From the NCBI RefSeq assembly GCF_001418255.1, contig NZ_LIPV01000001.1:310001-374000 (forward strand): a stretch of DNA of 64,000 nt, written 5' to 3'. The DNA comes from Thiomonas bhubaneswarensis (GTDB lineage Bacteria; Pseudomonadota; Gammaproteobacteria; Burkholderiales; Burkholderiaceae_C). The notes beneath the pieces were generated by a model. It was not told the origin of the DNA. It saw only the letters and a list, made by a program, of their open reading frames with translations, and did no database searches. Below, in pieces: positions 44,859 to 55,252 of this stretch (position 1 is its first letter; the number at the start of each line of letters is the position of its first letter). The translations under genes were made by a program, and so were the position numbers.

Positions 44859-45784
44859 CGCGTGCCCTCCAGGCTCTTGGTCTGGTACTTGTTGAACACC
44901 GCGATGGGAAGCAGGATGAGCACGATCATCACGATGGCCACGGCCGAGGCGCGCTGCCAGTCGAGGTTGAGGAAGAACTCGTTCCACATCACCCGGCCGA
45001 TGTTGAGCTGCGACGGCCCGGCCAGCAGTTCAGGAATGACGTACTCACCCACCGCCGGAATGAACACCAGCAGGCTGCCGGCGATGATGCCCGACTTGGA
45101 CAGCGGCACGGTGACCAGCCAGAAGGTTTTCAGCGGCGTGGAGCCCAGATCGGCCGCAGCCTCCACCAGCCGGTGATCCATCTTCACCAGCGTGGCATAA
45201 AGCGGCAGGATCATGAAGGGGATGTAGCCGTACACCATGCCGATCATGAAGGAGAACTCGGTGAACATCATGCGCAGCGGGGTGTGGATGATGCCGACCC
45301 ACATCAGCGCCTGGTTGACCAGGCCGTTGACGTCGAGCAGGTTCTTCCAGGCGTAGATGCGGATGAGGAAGGATGTCCAGAACGGCAGCATCACCAGCAT
45401 CAGCAGCGCCGGGCGCACCGTGGGCTTGGCTCGGGCAATGAAGTAGGAAAACGGATAGCCGATCACCAGACACAGCACGGTGGTGAGCAGTGCGTACCAC
45501 AGCGACGACAGGTAGGTGACGATGTAGAGGCTGTCTCGCACCAGCGCCAGATACGGCGCGAAGCGGATGTGCACCTGCAGCGCGTCGTTCACATAGCTGA
45601 CCAGCGGATCGAAGCCGATGCCCAGCGCGTCGGTCTCCGACACACTGATCTTGAGCAGAATGAAGAACGGCGCCAGCAGGAAGGCCAGCAGCCAGATCTG
45701 CGGAATGCCGATGACCGCCTTGCGGCCCCAGTTGATCGGTTTGCGCGGTTTGGGCCTTGCGGCGGTGTCGAGGCTGTTGGGCAT
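44855..45784 (-). CDS. potH: Putrescine-type ABC permease, PotH-like
   Basis: This 309-residue permease has the PotH hallmarks: SVSETDALGIGFDPL near the first helix, MLPFWTSFLIRIYAWKNLL, and the coupling loop EAAADLGSTPLKTFWLVTVPLS. The later block VGEYVIPELLAGPSQ is typical of PotH. It sits between the ATPase and PotI genes, with the potI start overlapping its stop. Confidence 0.94.
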   Translation of the reverse strand: MPNSLDTAARPKPRKPINWGRKAVIGIPQIWLLAFLLAPFFILLKISVSETDALGIGFDPLVSYVNDALQVHIRFAPYLALVRDSLYIVTYLSSLWYALLTTVLCLVIGYPFSYFIARAKPTVRPALLMLVMLPFWTSFLIRIYAWKNLLDVNGLVNQALMWVGIIHTPLRMMFTEFSFMIGMVYGYIPFMILPLYATLVKMDHRLVEAAADLGSTPLKTFWLVTVPLSKSGIIAGSLLVFIPAVGEYVIPELLAGPSQLNIGRVMWNEFFLNLDWQRASAVAIVMIVLILLPIAVFNKYQTKSLEGTR

Positions 45785-45799
45785 GATCGGGCGCTTTTC

Positions 45800-46900
<1,101 letters not shown>

Positions 46901-46989
46901 GACGCAGACTCCATCGGCGGGAAAACGGGTGTTGGGTCATAGAACCGCCGCGGCACCCCATGCCATAAGGGCCGCGGCGGAGGCTTACA

Positions 46990-48126
46990 TCACAGTCCGG
47001 TCTTGAACTTGGTGTACAGACGCGTCACCAGACGGCGCTGTTCCGGGGTGTAGACCTTGGGCGGAATCAGCTTGGCCACCATGTCGGGCTTGAGGAACAC
47101 GAAGTCGTTGTCCTTGATCTTGGCATCGACATAAGGCAGCGACGACGGCACCGGGTTGGCGTAGGTCACGGTGTTGGTGTCGGCCGCGGCCACCTTGGGT
47201 TCGAGCACGTAGTTCATCCACTTGTAGGCGTTGTCCACGTTCTTGGCGTCCGCCGGGATGGCCATGGTGTCGATGAACACCACGGCGCCGTGGGTGGGCG
47301 GGAACACTTCGATGTTCACCCCGTTCTTCGCCGCCTTGGCGCGCGCCGCGGCGATGCCCATGTCACCCGACCAGCCCAGCGACATGCAGATGGAGCCGCC
47401 GGCCAGGTCGTTGATGTAGCCCGAAGAGGAAAAGATGCTCACGTCCTTGCGCACCTTCTGCACCATGGCGTAGGCCTTCTCGAAGTCGGACGGTTTTTGC
47501 GTGTCCTGCGGAATGCCCAGGTAGTTGAAGGCAGCTTCCATGATGTCGCCGCCCGAATCGAGCATGGAGATGCCGCAGGACTTGATCTTGTCGGCGTAGG
47601 CCGGATCGAAGATGAGTTGCCAGGGGTTGGCCGGCAGCGGCGTGGAGCCCAGCGCCTTTTTCACCTTGTCGACATTGATGCCCACCGTGGTGTAGCCCCA
47701 CATCCAGGGAATGAGATATTTGTTGCCCGGATCGACCGCAGCGAGCTGTTTCATCAGCCCGGGATCGAGGTTCTTGTAGTTGGGAATCTTGGACTTGTCG
47801 ATCGGGTGCAGCAGCCCGCCCTTGATGTCGATGGCCGCCCAGTTCGACGACGGCACGACGATGTCATAGCCGGTGTCGCCCGCCACCATTTTGGCGAAGA
47901 GGGTTTCGTTGGAATCGAAGGTGTCGTAGCGCACCTTGATGCCCGTGGCCTTCTCGAAGCCGGGCACCGTGGTGGGCGCGATGTAGTCGGACCAGTTGTA
48001 GATGTTGAGCACCTCGGCCGCCTGCGCCGGGGCGGTGGCCGCACCGAAGGTCAGCGCGGCAGCGCCGGCCAGGACGGCCGACAGCAGTTTGCGGCGCGTG
48101 GAAGTTTTCTGCATAGGTTGTGACAT
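46990..48126 (-). CDS. potF: Putrescine-binding periplasmic protein, PotF-like
   Basis: This 378-residue protein has a signal peptide (about residues 1-36, ending AQAAE) and the PotF core: LNIYNWSDYIAPTTVPGFEKATGI, VRYDTFDSNETLFAKM, GYDIVVPSSNW and the ligand-site CMSLGWSGDMGIA. It binds putrescine or related diamines and delivers them to PotGHI. I chose the ATG at 48126, which has GAGAGGTC upstream; a longer frame lacks support. Its promoter should lie in the 113-base gap before the aminotransferase gene. Confidence 0.94.
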   Translation of the reverse strand: MSQPMQKTSTRRKLLSAVLAGAAALTFGAATAPAQAAEVLNIYNWSDYIAPTTVPGFEKATGIKVRYDTFDSNETLFAKMVAGDTGYDIVVPSSNWAAIDIKGGLLHPIDKSKIPNYKNLDPGLMKQLAAVDPGNKYLIPWMWGYTTVGINVDKVKKALGSTPLPANPWQLIFDPAYADKIKSCGISMLDSGGDIMEAAFNYLGIPQDTQKPSDFEKAYAMVQKVRKDVSIFSSSGYINDLAGGSICMSLGWSGDMGIAAARAKAAKNGVNIEVFPPTHGAVVFIDTMAIPADAKNVDNAYKWMNYVLEPKVAAADTNTVTYANPVPSSLPYVDAKIKDNDFVFLKPDMVAKLIPPKVYTPEQRRLVTRLYTKFKTGL

Positions 48127-48239
48127 AGATGACCTCTCAAGTGTGTGTAAAACCGTTAGGGATGACAACAGGTGAAGCGAGGTGCTGCTTTGCAATTCCC
48201 GTACCAATCGGCGTAGACGATTGAAACAAGAATGACGAT

Positions 48240-49640
48240 TTATACCAATCCCTTCAGCCGCAGATCGGAAAGCGTGTCATCCAGGCTACGGCGGATGCGG
48301 CGGATCATCTCGTCGATCTCCGCATGCGTGATGACCAGCGGCGGGGCGATGATCATGCGCTCTTCCACTGCGCGCATCACCACGCCATTCTTGAAGCAGT
48401 GGTCGCGGCACGTGTAGCCCACGCCCAGATCGGCCGGAAACAGCGTCCGGCTGGCCTTGTCCTTGTAGAGCACCAGCCCCGCGACCATGCCCAGGGCGTC
48501 AACGTCGCCCACCAGGGGATGATCGGACAAGGTTGCGAATTGTTGTTGCAGGTAAGGCGCCGTGTCGGCAGCCACGCGCTCGACCACCCCTTCCGCGCGC
48601 AGCGCGCTGACGTTGGCGATGGCCACGGCGCAGCAGGTCGGATGGCCCGAGTAGGTGAAGCCATGGTTGAAGTCGCCGCCCTGCTCGATCAGCACCTTGG
48701 CCACGCGGTCGCCCACCAGCACCCCGCCCAGCGGTAAGTAGCCCGAGGTGACGCCCTTGGCGAAGGTGATGAGGTCAGGCCGGAAATTGATGTGCGGATG
48801 CTGGCAGCCGAACCAGGTGCCCAGCCGACCGAAACCGCAGATGACTTCATCGGAGATCAGCAAGATGCCGTACTTGTCGCAGATGCGCTGGATTTCGGGC
48901 CAGTAGCTCGCCGGGGGAATGATGACGCCGCCCGCGCCCTGCACCGGCTCGCCGATGAAGGCGGCCACCTTATCGGCGCCCAGCTCGAGAATCTTGGCTT
49001 CGAGCCAGCCCGCGGCGCGCAGGCCGAAGTCGTGCGCGCTCTCGCCCGGCTTGCCATGCTGCAGTTGATAGGGCTGGTCGATGTGGGTGATGCCCGGCAG
49101 CGGCAGGTCGCCCTGTTCGTGCATGCCGCTCATGCCGCCGAGCGAGGCACCGCCCAGGGTGCTGCCGTGGTAGGCGTTGTGGCGGCTGATGAGGGTTTTG
49201 CGCTGCGGCTGGCCCATCAAGTCCCAGTAGCGACGCACCAGACGGATGATGGTGTCGTTGCCCTCGGAGCCCGAGTTGGTGAAGAACACGTGGTTGAAGC
49301 CGGGCGGCGCCACCTGCGGCAGCAGCGCCGCCAGTTCGGCGGCAGGAGCCGTGGTGGTCTTGAAGAAGGCGTTGTAGAACGGCAGGGTCTGCATCTGCCG
49401 AGTGGCGGCATCGACCAGGTCTTGCCGTCCGTAGCCGAGGTTGACGCACCACAGCCCGGACATGCCGTCAATGATCTCGTTGCCTTCCGAGTCCCAGATG
49501 CGCACGCCCTCGCCGCGCACGATGACGCGGCTGCCCGCGGCGTTCAGGCTCTTGGTATCGGTGAAGGGATGCAGATGGTGCGCGGCGTCCTTGGCGCGCA
49601 GCGCGGCGGTGTCGAAGTGGGGAAGGTCGTTGGGTTTCAT
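48240..49640 (-). CDS. spuC: Polyamine-pyruvate aminotransferase, SpuC-like
   Basis: This 466-residue class III PLP enzyme has the N-terminal LHPFTDTKSLNAAGSRVIV, the block NSGSEGNDTIIRLVRRYWDLMG, FIGEPVQGAGGVIIPP, LISDEVICGFGRLGTWFGC and the PLP lysine in ITFAKGVTSGYLPLGG. This pattern matches omega-amino-acid/putrescine:pyruvate aminotransferases such as SpuC. It gives a transaminase route for diamines alongside the PuuA route. It lies about 50 bases after puuA. Confidence 0.92.
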   Translation of the reverse strand: MKPNDLPHFDTAALRAKDAAHHLHPFTDTKSLNAAGSRVIVRGEGVRIWDSEGNEIIDGMSGLWCVNLGYGRQDLVDAATRQMQTLPFYNAFFKTTTAPAAELAALLPQVAPPGFNHVFFTNSGSEGNDTIIRLVRRYWDLMGQPQRKTLISRHNAYHGSTLGGASLGGMSGMHEQGDLPLPGITHIDQPYQLQHGKPGESAHDFGLRAAGWLEAKILELGADKVAAFIGEPVQGAGGVIIPPASYWPEIQRICDKYGILLISDEVICGFGRLGTWFGCQHPHINFRPDLITFAKGVTSGYLPLGGVLVGDRVAKVLIEQGGDFNHGFTYSGHPTCCAVAIANVSALRAEGVVERVAADTAPYLQQQFATLSDHPLVGDVDALGMVAGLVLYKDKASRTLFPADLGVGYTCRDHCFKNGVVMRAVEERMIIAPPLVITHAEIDEMIRRIRRSLDDTLSDLRLKGLV

Positions 49641-49688
49641 GCGAATCTCCGTTATGGGGGTGTGTCTGGTTTTGACGGTGCGCTGCGT

Positions 49689-51071
49689 TCAGACATGCAG
49701 CAGCAGGTGCTCGCGCTCCCAGGGGCTGATGACTTTCATGAACTCGGCGTACTCGCTCATCTTCACCGCCTTGTAGATGCCGCAGAAGCGCTTGCCCAGA
49801 ATGGCTTCGAGCTCGGGCACATCGTCGAGCGCGCGCACCGATTCCGACAGGCTCTGCGGCAGCGGAATGGCATTGGGTGCGGCGTAGGCGTTGCTCTTCA
49901 TCTCGGGCAGCGGGCTGATCTTGTTGACCATGCCCAGATAGCCGCAGGCCAGACTGGCCGCCAGCGCGACGTAAGGGTTGGCGTCGGCGCCGATGACGCG
50001 GTTTTCCATCCGGCGGTTTTCTGCATTGGAGAACGGCACGCGGATGCCCACGGTGCGGTTGTCCGCGCCCCATTCCACATTGGTCGGCGCCGCGGTATTG
50101 GCCACCAGACGGCGATACGAGTTCACATACGGCGCGAACAGCGCCATGACGTGGGGGATGTATTTCTGCAGCCCGCCGATGTAGTTGTAGAACAGCTCGG
50201 AGGCGCTGCCGTCGGGGTTGCTGAACACATTCATGCCGGTCTTGCGATCGACGATGCTCTGGTGCACATGCATGGCGCTGCCGGGCTCGCCGGCCATGGG
50301 CTTGGCCATGAAGGTGGCGAACATGTTGTGGCGCAGCGCCGCTTCGCGCAGGGTGCGCTTGAAGAAGAACACCTTGTCGGCCAGATCGAGCGGGTCGCCG
50401 TGCAGGAAGTTGATTTCCATCTGCCCGGCGCCGATTTCGTGAATCAGGGTGTCGACATCGAGGTCCATGGCCTCGCAATAGTCGTAGATGTCCTCGAACA
50501 ACGGATCGAACTCGTTGACCGCGTCGATGCTGTAGTGCTGGCGCGAGGTCTCGGAGCGGCCCGAACGCCCTACAGGCGGGCGCAGCGGCTGGTCGGGGTC
50601 GGTGTTCTTGTCCACCAGATAGAACTCCAGCTCGGGCGCCATCACCGGCGCCCACCCCTTGTCGGCGTAGAGCTTGAGCACGTTCTTCAGCACGGTGCGC
50701 GGGGCGTAATCGACCGGCTCGCCATCCTTGAAATAGCAGTCGTGAATGACCTGCGCCGTCGGGTCGGTGGCCCAGGGCACGACGCGCGCGGTGCTCGGGT
50801 CGGGCACCAGATTCATGTCGCGGTCGGTATCGGCGATCAGGGTGTCGATACGTTCGTCCTCGGGCCAGTTGCCGGTCACGGTCAGGCCGATGATGCTTTC
50901 CGGCAGGCGCATGCCGCGGTCTTCGGTGAACTTGCTGCGGGGCAGGATCTTGCCGCGGGCCACCCCGGTCAGGTCGGGCACGAGGCACTCGATTTCGGTG
51001 ATGCGTTGGGCGTTGAGCCAGCCTTCAAGGTCGTTGAAGGTCCATTGTTTGCGGTTGTCGCTGCTACTCAT
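49689..51071 (-). CDS. puuA: Gamma-glutamylputrescine synthetase
   Basis: This 460-residue enzyme of the glutamine-synthetase family ligates glutamate to putrescine with ATP, committing it to the Puu pathway. The PuuA-type N-terminus CLVPDLTGVARGKILPRSKF replaces the adenylylated GS start, and active-site regions are present (APELEFYLVD, GQMEINFLHGDP, GSAMHVHQS, VEWGADNRTVGIRVP, RRMENRVIGADANPY). It lies 81 bases after puuD and before spuC in the same direction. Confidence 0.94.
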   Translation of the reverse strand: MSSSDNRKQWTFNDLEGWLNAQRITEIECLVPDLTGVARGKILPRSKFTEDRGMRLPESIIGLTVTGNWPEDERIDTLIADTDRDMNLVPDPSTARVVPWATDPTAQVIHDCYFKDGEPVDYAPRTVLKNVLKLYADKGWAPVMAPELEFYLVDKNTDPDQPLRPPVGRSGRSETSRQHYSIDAVNEFDPLFEDIYDYCEAMDLDVDTLIHEIGAGQMEINFLHGDPLDLADKVFFFKRTLREAALRHNMFATFMAKPMAGEPGSAMHVHQSIVDRKTGMNVFSNPDGSASELFYNYIGGLQKYIPHVMALFAPYVNSYRRLVANTAAPTNVEWGADNRTVGIRVPFSNAENRRMENRVIGADANPYVALAASLACGYLGMVNKISPLPEMKSNAYAAPNAIPLPQSLSESVRALDDVPELEAILGKRFCGIYKAVKMSEYAEFMKVISPWEREHLLLHV

Positions 51072-51152
51072 GATGGGATTCCAGTTTGCGTTTCTTGGAT
51101 GATTCCAATGGACACGTCCACTTTGAACGCCAAAGGCGGACGCGGGGTTTGC

Positions 51153-51968
51153 TCAGGCAGCGTGCGCCAGCTCGTCCTCGCGCTTGCGCGCGGCGAACTG
51201 CCGACAGGCGTTGCCGAAAGCGGCATAGAGCGCGCGCGACACGGGGTTTTGCGCGGCCTGCCATTCGGGATGCCACTGCACCGCCAGCAGAAACCCCGGC
51301 TCGGGGCTGTTGGCGGCACGGTGGGCGGGTTGGTAGATGTAGGCCTCGACCAGACCGTCGGGCGCATGCGCCTGCGCCAGCAGATCGGGCGCGAGGGTCT
51401 GGATGCCCTGGCCATGCAGGCTGTTGACCTCCCAGGAGTCGACGCCGACGATGGCCGCAAGCGGGCCGCCGGGCACGGCGTGCACGCGATGCGCCGGGCC
51501 GTATTGCCCGGCCGCGTCGAGCGCTTCGTCTTCGCGGTGGTCATCGAAGCCCGGCGTGTTGTGCACCTCCTGCAGCAGGCTGCCACCCAGCGCCACATTG
51601 ATCTCCTGAAAGCCGCGGCAGATGCCGAACACCGGAATGCCGCGGGCGATGGCGGCGCGGATCAGCGGCAGGGTGGTGGCGTCGCGCGCCGGGTCGGCCG
51701 GCGACTCGGGGTTGCTCAGCGTCTGGCCGTAATGATGCGGCTCGATGTTCGACGGCGAGCCGGTAAACACCAGGCCATCGACAGCATCGAGCACCGCGTC
51801 GATCGGCAGATCGGCCCCCATCGACGGCAACAGCAGCGGCAACACGCCAGCCAGTGGCAGCAGGGGATCGACATACTTCTGCGCCACGGCGTAGGTCGGG
51901 TGCCCGCCCAGCGGCTTCAGATCGGTGGTGACGGCAACGCGGGGATACGAAACGGGGGAAGGCGGCAT
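51153..51968 (-). CDS. puuD: Gamma-glutamyl-GABA hydrolase
   Basis: This 271-residue class I glutamine-amidotransferase-like hydrolase frees GABA and glutamate. The nucleophile elbow FGICRGFQEINVALGG places the cysteine, VHNTPGFDDHRED and HGQG follow, and VQWHPEW carries the catalytic histidine. I chose the ATG at 51968; a TTG 21 bases earlier is possible. It is the first gene on the minus strand, divergent from the MocR regulator. Confidence 0.93.
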   Translation of the reverse strand: MPPSPVSYPRVAVTTDLKPLGGHPTYAVAQKYVDPLLPLAGVLPLLLPSMGADLPIDAVLDAVDGLVFTGSPSNIEPHHYGQTLSNPESPADPARDATTLPLIRAAIARGIPVFGICRGFQEINVALGGSLLQEVHNTPGFDDHREDEALDAAGQYGPAHRVHAVPGGPLAAIVGVDSWEVNSLHGQGIQTLAPDLLAQAHAPDGLVEAYIYQPAHRAANSPEPGFLLAVQWHPEWQAAQNPVSRALYAAFGNACRQFAARKREDELAHAA

Positions 51969-52253
51969 GATGAACAACGAAGAATTCAAGGGTCAGGCCA
52001 GTGGAACGCGATCGCCGCTGCGGTCAACACCCGATGCAGCGGCATTACAAAGATGGTGCATTGTCGCGCTCTTTTTTGGTGCGCCGCAATAAACCTGCGC
52101 ACCACTTCAGAAACGAAAAATACTAGGGTTTTCCTTAGGTTAGCGGGATTCGATAGCCTCAATTTACCTGCCAACTGGTACTCTCGGAAGTGCCACTCGC
52201 CGCTTTTATCATGGAGCCAGTTGCAGCCTCTTCCTGGCAACTCATGCCGCATC

Positions 52254-53771
52254 ATGCGCCCCCTTGCACTCTCCGAACTCCTGCTCACCGAACTCCAGCG
52301 CGTCGAGACCGATGGCGCGGCGCTGCCGCCGCTAAACCGCAGACTCTACCTCTCGCTGCGCGGCGCCATTCTGGCCGGGCGCATCACCGCCGGAGTGCAG
52401 TTGCCGTCCACCCGCGACCTGGCGCGCGACCTCGAACTTTCGCGCAACACGGTGATGTCGGCCATCAACCAGCTCACCGCCGAAGGCTATCTCACCGCAC
52501 GCCAGGGCAGCGGCACCTTCGTTTCCGAGACTCTGCCCGAACTCGGCCCGCTGAGCCCGGCGCGCGGGCGCAAGGCGGCGCAGACCGCCGCCCAGGACGG
52601 CTCGCCGCGTGAACTCTCGCAGCGCGGCCATCTGCTGACGGCGCAGTCGGGCTCGGCGGATTACGAGGTGCAGCCGTTCGCACCCGGCGAGATCGATTTT
52701 GCCGAGTTCCCCATTCAGCTCTGGCAAAAGCTGCAGGCCAAGTATTGGCGCAGCCTAGACCGCGATCTGCTCGACTATGGCCAGGAAGGCGGCTACATGC
52801 CGCTGCGCGCGGCCATCGCCGCTTACCTCAGCCTGTCGCGGTCGGTGCGCGTCACCCTCGAGCAGGTGCTCATCACCTCGGGCACGCAGCAGTCGCTCGA
52901 CCTGGCCGCGCGCCTGCTCACCGATCACGGCGACGAGGCCTGGGTGGAAAACCCCTGCTACTGGGGCGCGCGCAAGGCGCTGCAAGCCGCAGGTCTCAAG
53001 CTCAAACCCATCGACGTGGATGGGGAGGGCATGGCGCCCTCGGCCACGGACTGGCAGCAAGGCAGGCCGCGGCTGATCTATGTCACGCCCTCCCATCAAT
53101 ACCCGCTCGGGCATGTGATGAGCCTGCAGCGCCGCCGCGCCCTGCTGCAGTTCGCCGCGCAGCAGCGCTGCTGGATTTTCGAGGACGACTACGACAGCGA
53201 GTTCCGCTTCGGCGGCCGCCCCTTCGCCAGCCTGCAGGGGCTGGACGACCATGCCCAGGTGCTTTACTCGGGCACGTTTTCCAAGGTGATGTACCCCGGC
53301 ATCCGTCTGGGCTATCTGGTGGTGCCGACCGATCTGCTGCCCGCCTTCAACACCGGGCTCTACGACCTGTACCGCCCGGGTCAGCTTATGCTGCAGGCCG
53401 CCTTGACCGACTTCATCACCGAGGGCCACCTCAACACCCTCATCCGCCGCCTGCGAGTGGCCTATCAGGCCCGGCGCGACGAACTGGCGCGGCGCATCCA
53501 GCGCTGCCTGGGCGAGCGGGTGCAGATTTCGGGACAGGAATCGGGGCTGCACCTGTGCCTGCTGTTTCGCGACGAAGACCGGGTCGATGACGAAGCCATC
53601 GCCCGAGCCGCCGACGCGCAAGGCATGACCGTGCGGCCGCTGTCGCGCTATTACCTCGGCACACCCCAGCAGCGCGGGCTGATTCTCGGCTATGCCTATG
53701 TGCCCACCGAGCGGGTACCGCCCTGGGCGCAGAAGCTGTGTCAGCTCATTCGCGGGCAGTTGCCTGATTGA
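52254..53771 (+). CDS. MocR-type GntR regulator (aminotransferase-fused)
   Basis: This 505-residue regulator joins an N-terminal GntR winged-helix (LYLSLRGAILAGRITAGVQL, STRDLARDLELSRNTVMSAI) to a class I aminotransferase-like domain of about 380 residues. The PLP lysine is in YSGTFSKVMYPGIRLGYL, and DDYDSEFRF is typical. MocR proteins sense PLP-bound amino compounds and control nearby catabolic genes. It is divergent from puuD, so the polyamine genes are the likely target. A much longer open frame upstream in the same phase is antisense to puuA, puuD and spuC and is not coding. Confidence 0.9.
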   Translation: MRPLALSELLLTELQRVETDGAALPPLNRRLYLSLRGAILAGRITAGVQLPSTRDLARDLELSRNTVMSAINQLTAEGYLTARQGSGTFVSETLPELGPLSPARGRKAAQTAAQDGSPRELSQRGHLLTAQSGSADYEVQPFAPGEIDFAEFPIQLWQKLQAKYWRSLDRDLLDYGQEGGYMPLRAAIAAYLSLSRSVRVTLEQVLITSGTQQSLDLAARLLTDHGDEAWVENPCYWGARKALQAAGLKLKPIDVDGEGMAPSATDWQQGRPRLIYVTPSHQYPLGHVMSLQRRRALLQFAAQQRCWIFEDDYDSEFRFGGRPFASLQGLDDHAQVLYSGTFSKVMYPGIRLGYLVVPTDLLPAFNTGLYDLYRPGQLMLQAALTDFITEGHLNTLIRRLRVAYQARRDELARRIQRCLGERVQISGQESGLHLCLLFRDEDRVDDEAIARAADAQGMTVRPLSRYYLGTPQQRGLILGYAYVPTERVPPWAQKLCQLIRGQLPD

Positions 53772-53778
53772 ACCCGGC

Positions 53779-54489
53779 TCAGGCCGCGTGCGCCACCCCG
53801 GCGAGCTGCTCCATGCGGGCGGTATCCTCGCGCAGCGCGGCAGCGTCTCCAGCGAAAACGATTTCGCCTTCCGACAGCACATAGGCGCGATCGGCCAGTT
53901 GCAGCGCGAGGAAGGCGTTCTGCTCGACCAACAGCACCGAAATGCCCTCCTCCTTCATGCGGCCCACGGTGCGCATGACCTCCTGCACGATGACGGGCGC
54001 CAGTCCCTGCGAAGGCTCGTCGAGGATCAGCAGCTTGGGGTTGAGCAGCAGGGCGCGGGCGATGGCCAGCATCTCCTGCTCGCCTCCAGACAGCCGCCCG
54101 CCTTTGCTGGTGCGGCGCTCGTGCAGCCGCGGAAAGAGCTTGTACACCGCATCGATGTTCCAGCGGCCGGGCGTTTCGTGCACCACCAGCAGGTTTTCGT
54201 GCACCGTGAGGTGGCCGAAAATCTTGCGACCCTCGGGCACATAGCCCACGCCCAGCGCGGCGATGCGATGCGGCGAGGCGCCGGTCATGTCCTTGCCGAA
54301 GAATTTGATCTTGCCCTGGCGCGGCGGGGTCAGCCCCATGACCGAGCGCATGGTGGTGGTCTTGCCGGCGCCGTTGCGGCCGAGCAGGGCGACCAGCTCC
54401 CCCTCGCCCACGGTCATCGAGACGCCTTTGAGGATGTGGCTTTTGTCGTAATAGGTGTGAATCGCGTCGAGTTCGAGAACGGCAGTCAT
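53779..54489 (-). CDS. livF: Branched-chain-type ABC transporter ATP-binding protein, LivF-like
   Basis: This 236-residue ATPase has Walker A GRNGAGKTT, the LivF-typical VGYVPEGRKIFGHLTVHENL, signature LSGGEQEM and Walker B LLILDEPSQGLAP. It pairs with the LivG-like ATPase as the cytoplasmic engine of a hydrophobic-amino-acid-type importer. It is the last gene of a livK-H-M-G-F set and nearly abuts the convergent regulator gene. Confidence 0.93.
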   Translation of the reverse strand: MTAVLELDAIHTYYDKSHILKGVSMTVGEGELVALLGRNGAGKTTTMRSVMGLTPPRQGKIKFFGKDMTGASPHRIAALGVGYVPEGRKIFGHLTVHENLLVVHETPGRWNIDAVYKLFPRLHERRTSKGGRLSGGEQEMLAIARALLLNPKLLILDEPSQGLAPVIVQEVMRTVGRMKEEGISVLLVEQNAFLALQLADRAYVLSEGEIVFAGDAAALREDTARMEQLAGVAHAA

Positions 54490-54502
54490 GGCTGGGCTCC
54501 GG

Positions 54503-55252
54503 TCAGGCCGCCTGGCCGAGGTAGGCGGCCTGGACCTTGGGATTGCTGGAGATCTGTTCGGCGGTGCCTTCGGCCAGCATGGTGCCGTTGTCGAGCACGG
54601 TGATGCGGTCGGCGATGCCGAACACGATCTCCATGTCGTGCTCGACGAACAGGGTGGTGATGCCGCGGTTCTTGTTGAGGTCGCGGATCAGGGAGGTCAT
54701 GTGGTGGGTTTCCTCTTCGCCCATGCCGGCCGTGGGCTCGTCGAGCAGCAGCAGCTTGGGACTGCGCGACAGCGCGATGCCCACTTCGACCACGCGCTGG
54801 TCGCCGTGCGACATCTCGCCGGTGATGCGCCCGGCTTTGCCATCGAGCCGCACCATGTGCATCAGTTCCTCCACGCGGTCGTCGATGCGCTGGCGCAGCG
54901 TCCGCCCCATCCACGGCCGCAGGTTCACGCCCTGCGCCACCTCCACGGCAATGCGCAGGTTTTCATAGACGGTGAGCGAGCGGAAGATTTCAGTGATCTG
55001 GAAGGTGCGGATGATGCCGCGCTTGACCAGCTCGCCCGGGTTGACGGTCTGGATCTCGCGGCCGTCGAACACGATACGGCCGTCGCTTGGTGGAAAGAAG
55101 CCGCTGATCAGATTGAACAACGTGGTCTTGCCCGCGCCATTGGGGCCGATGACCGCGCGCAGCTCGCCCGGCTGCACATCGAGCGAAATATCGGTCAGCG
55201 CCTTGAGCGCGCCGAAGCGGCGTGACACGCCATGCAGTTGCAGCAGGCTCAT
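54503..55252 (-). CDS. livG: Branched-chain-type ABC transporter ATP-binding protein, LivG-like
   Basis: This 249-residue ATPase has Walker A GPNGAGKTTLFNLISGFFPP, the LivG block RTFQITEIFRSLTVYENLRI, a signature segment MSHGDQR in place of the canonical LSGGQ, and Walker B LLLLDEPTAGMG. The altered signature is common in LivG/UrtD-type ATPases. The ATG at 55252 overlaps the livM stop (ATGA). Confidence 0.92.
   Translation of the reverse strand: MSLLQLHGVSRRFGALKALTDISLDVQPGELRAVIGPNGAGKTTLFNLISGFFPPSDGRIVFDGREIQTVNPGELVKRGIIRTFQITEIFRSLTVYENLRIAVEVAQGVNLRPWMGRTLRQRIDDRVEELMHMVRLDGKAGRITGEMSHGDQRVVEVGIALSRSPKLLLLDEPTAGMGEEETHHMTSLIRDLNKNRGITTLFVEHDMEIVFGIADRITVLDNGTMLAEGTAEQISSNPKVQAAYLGQAA

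Noticed and set aside
48792-52253. Very long plus-strand open frame continuous with the MocR gene
   Set aside because: It is antisense to spuC, puuA and puuD, which have clear motifs. Its composition is that of a GC-rich shadow frame. Only the part from 52254 is a real protein.
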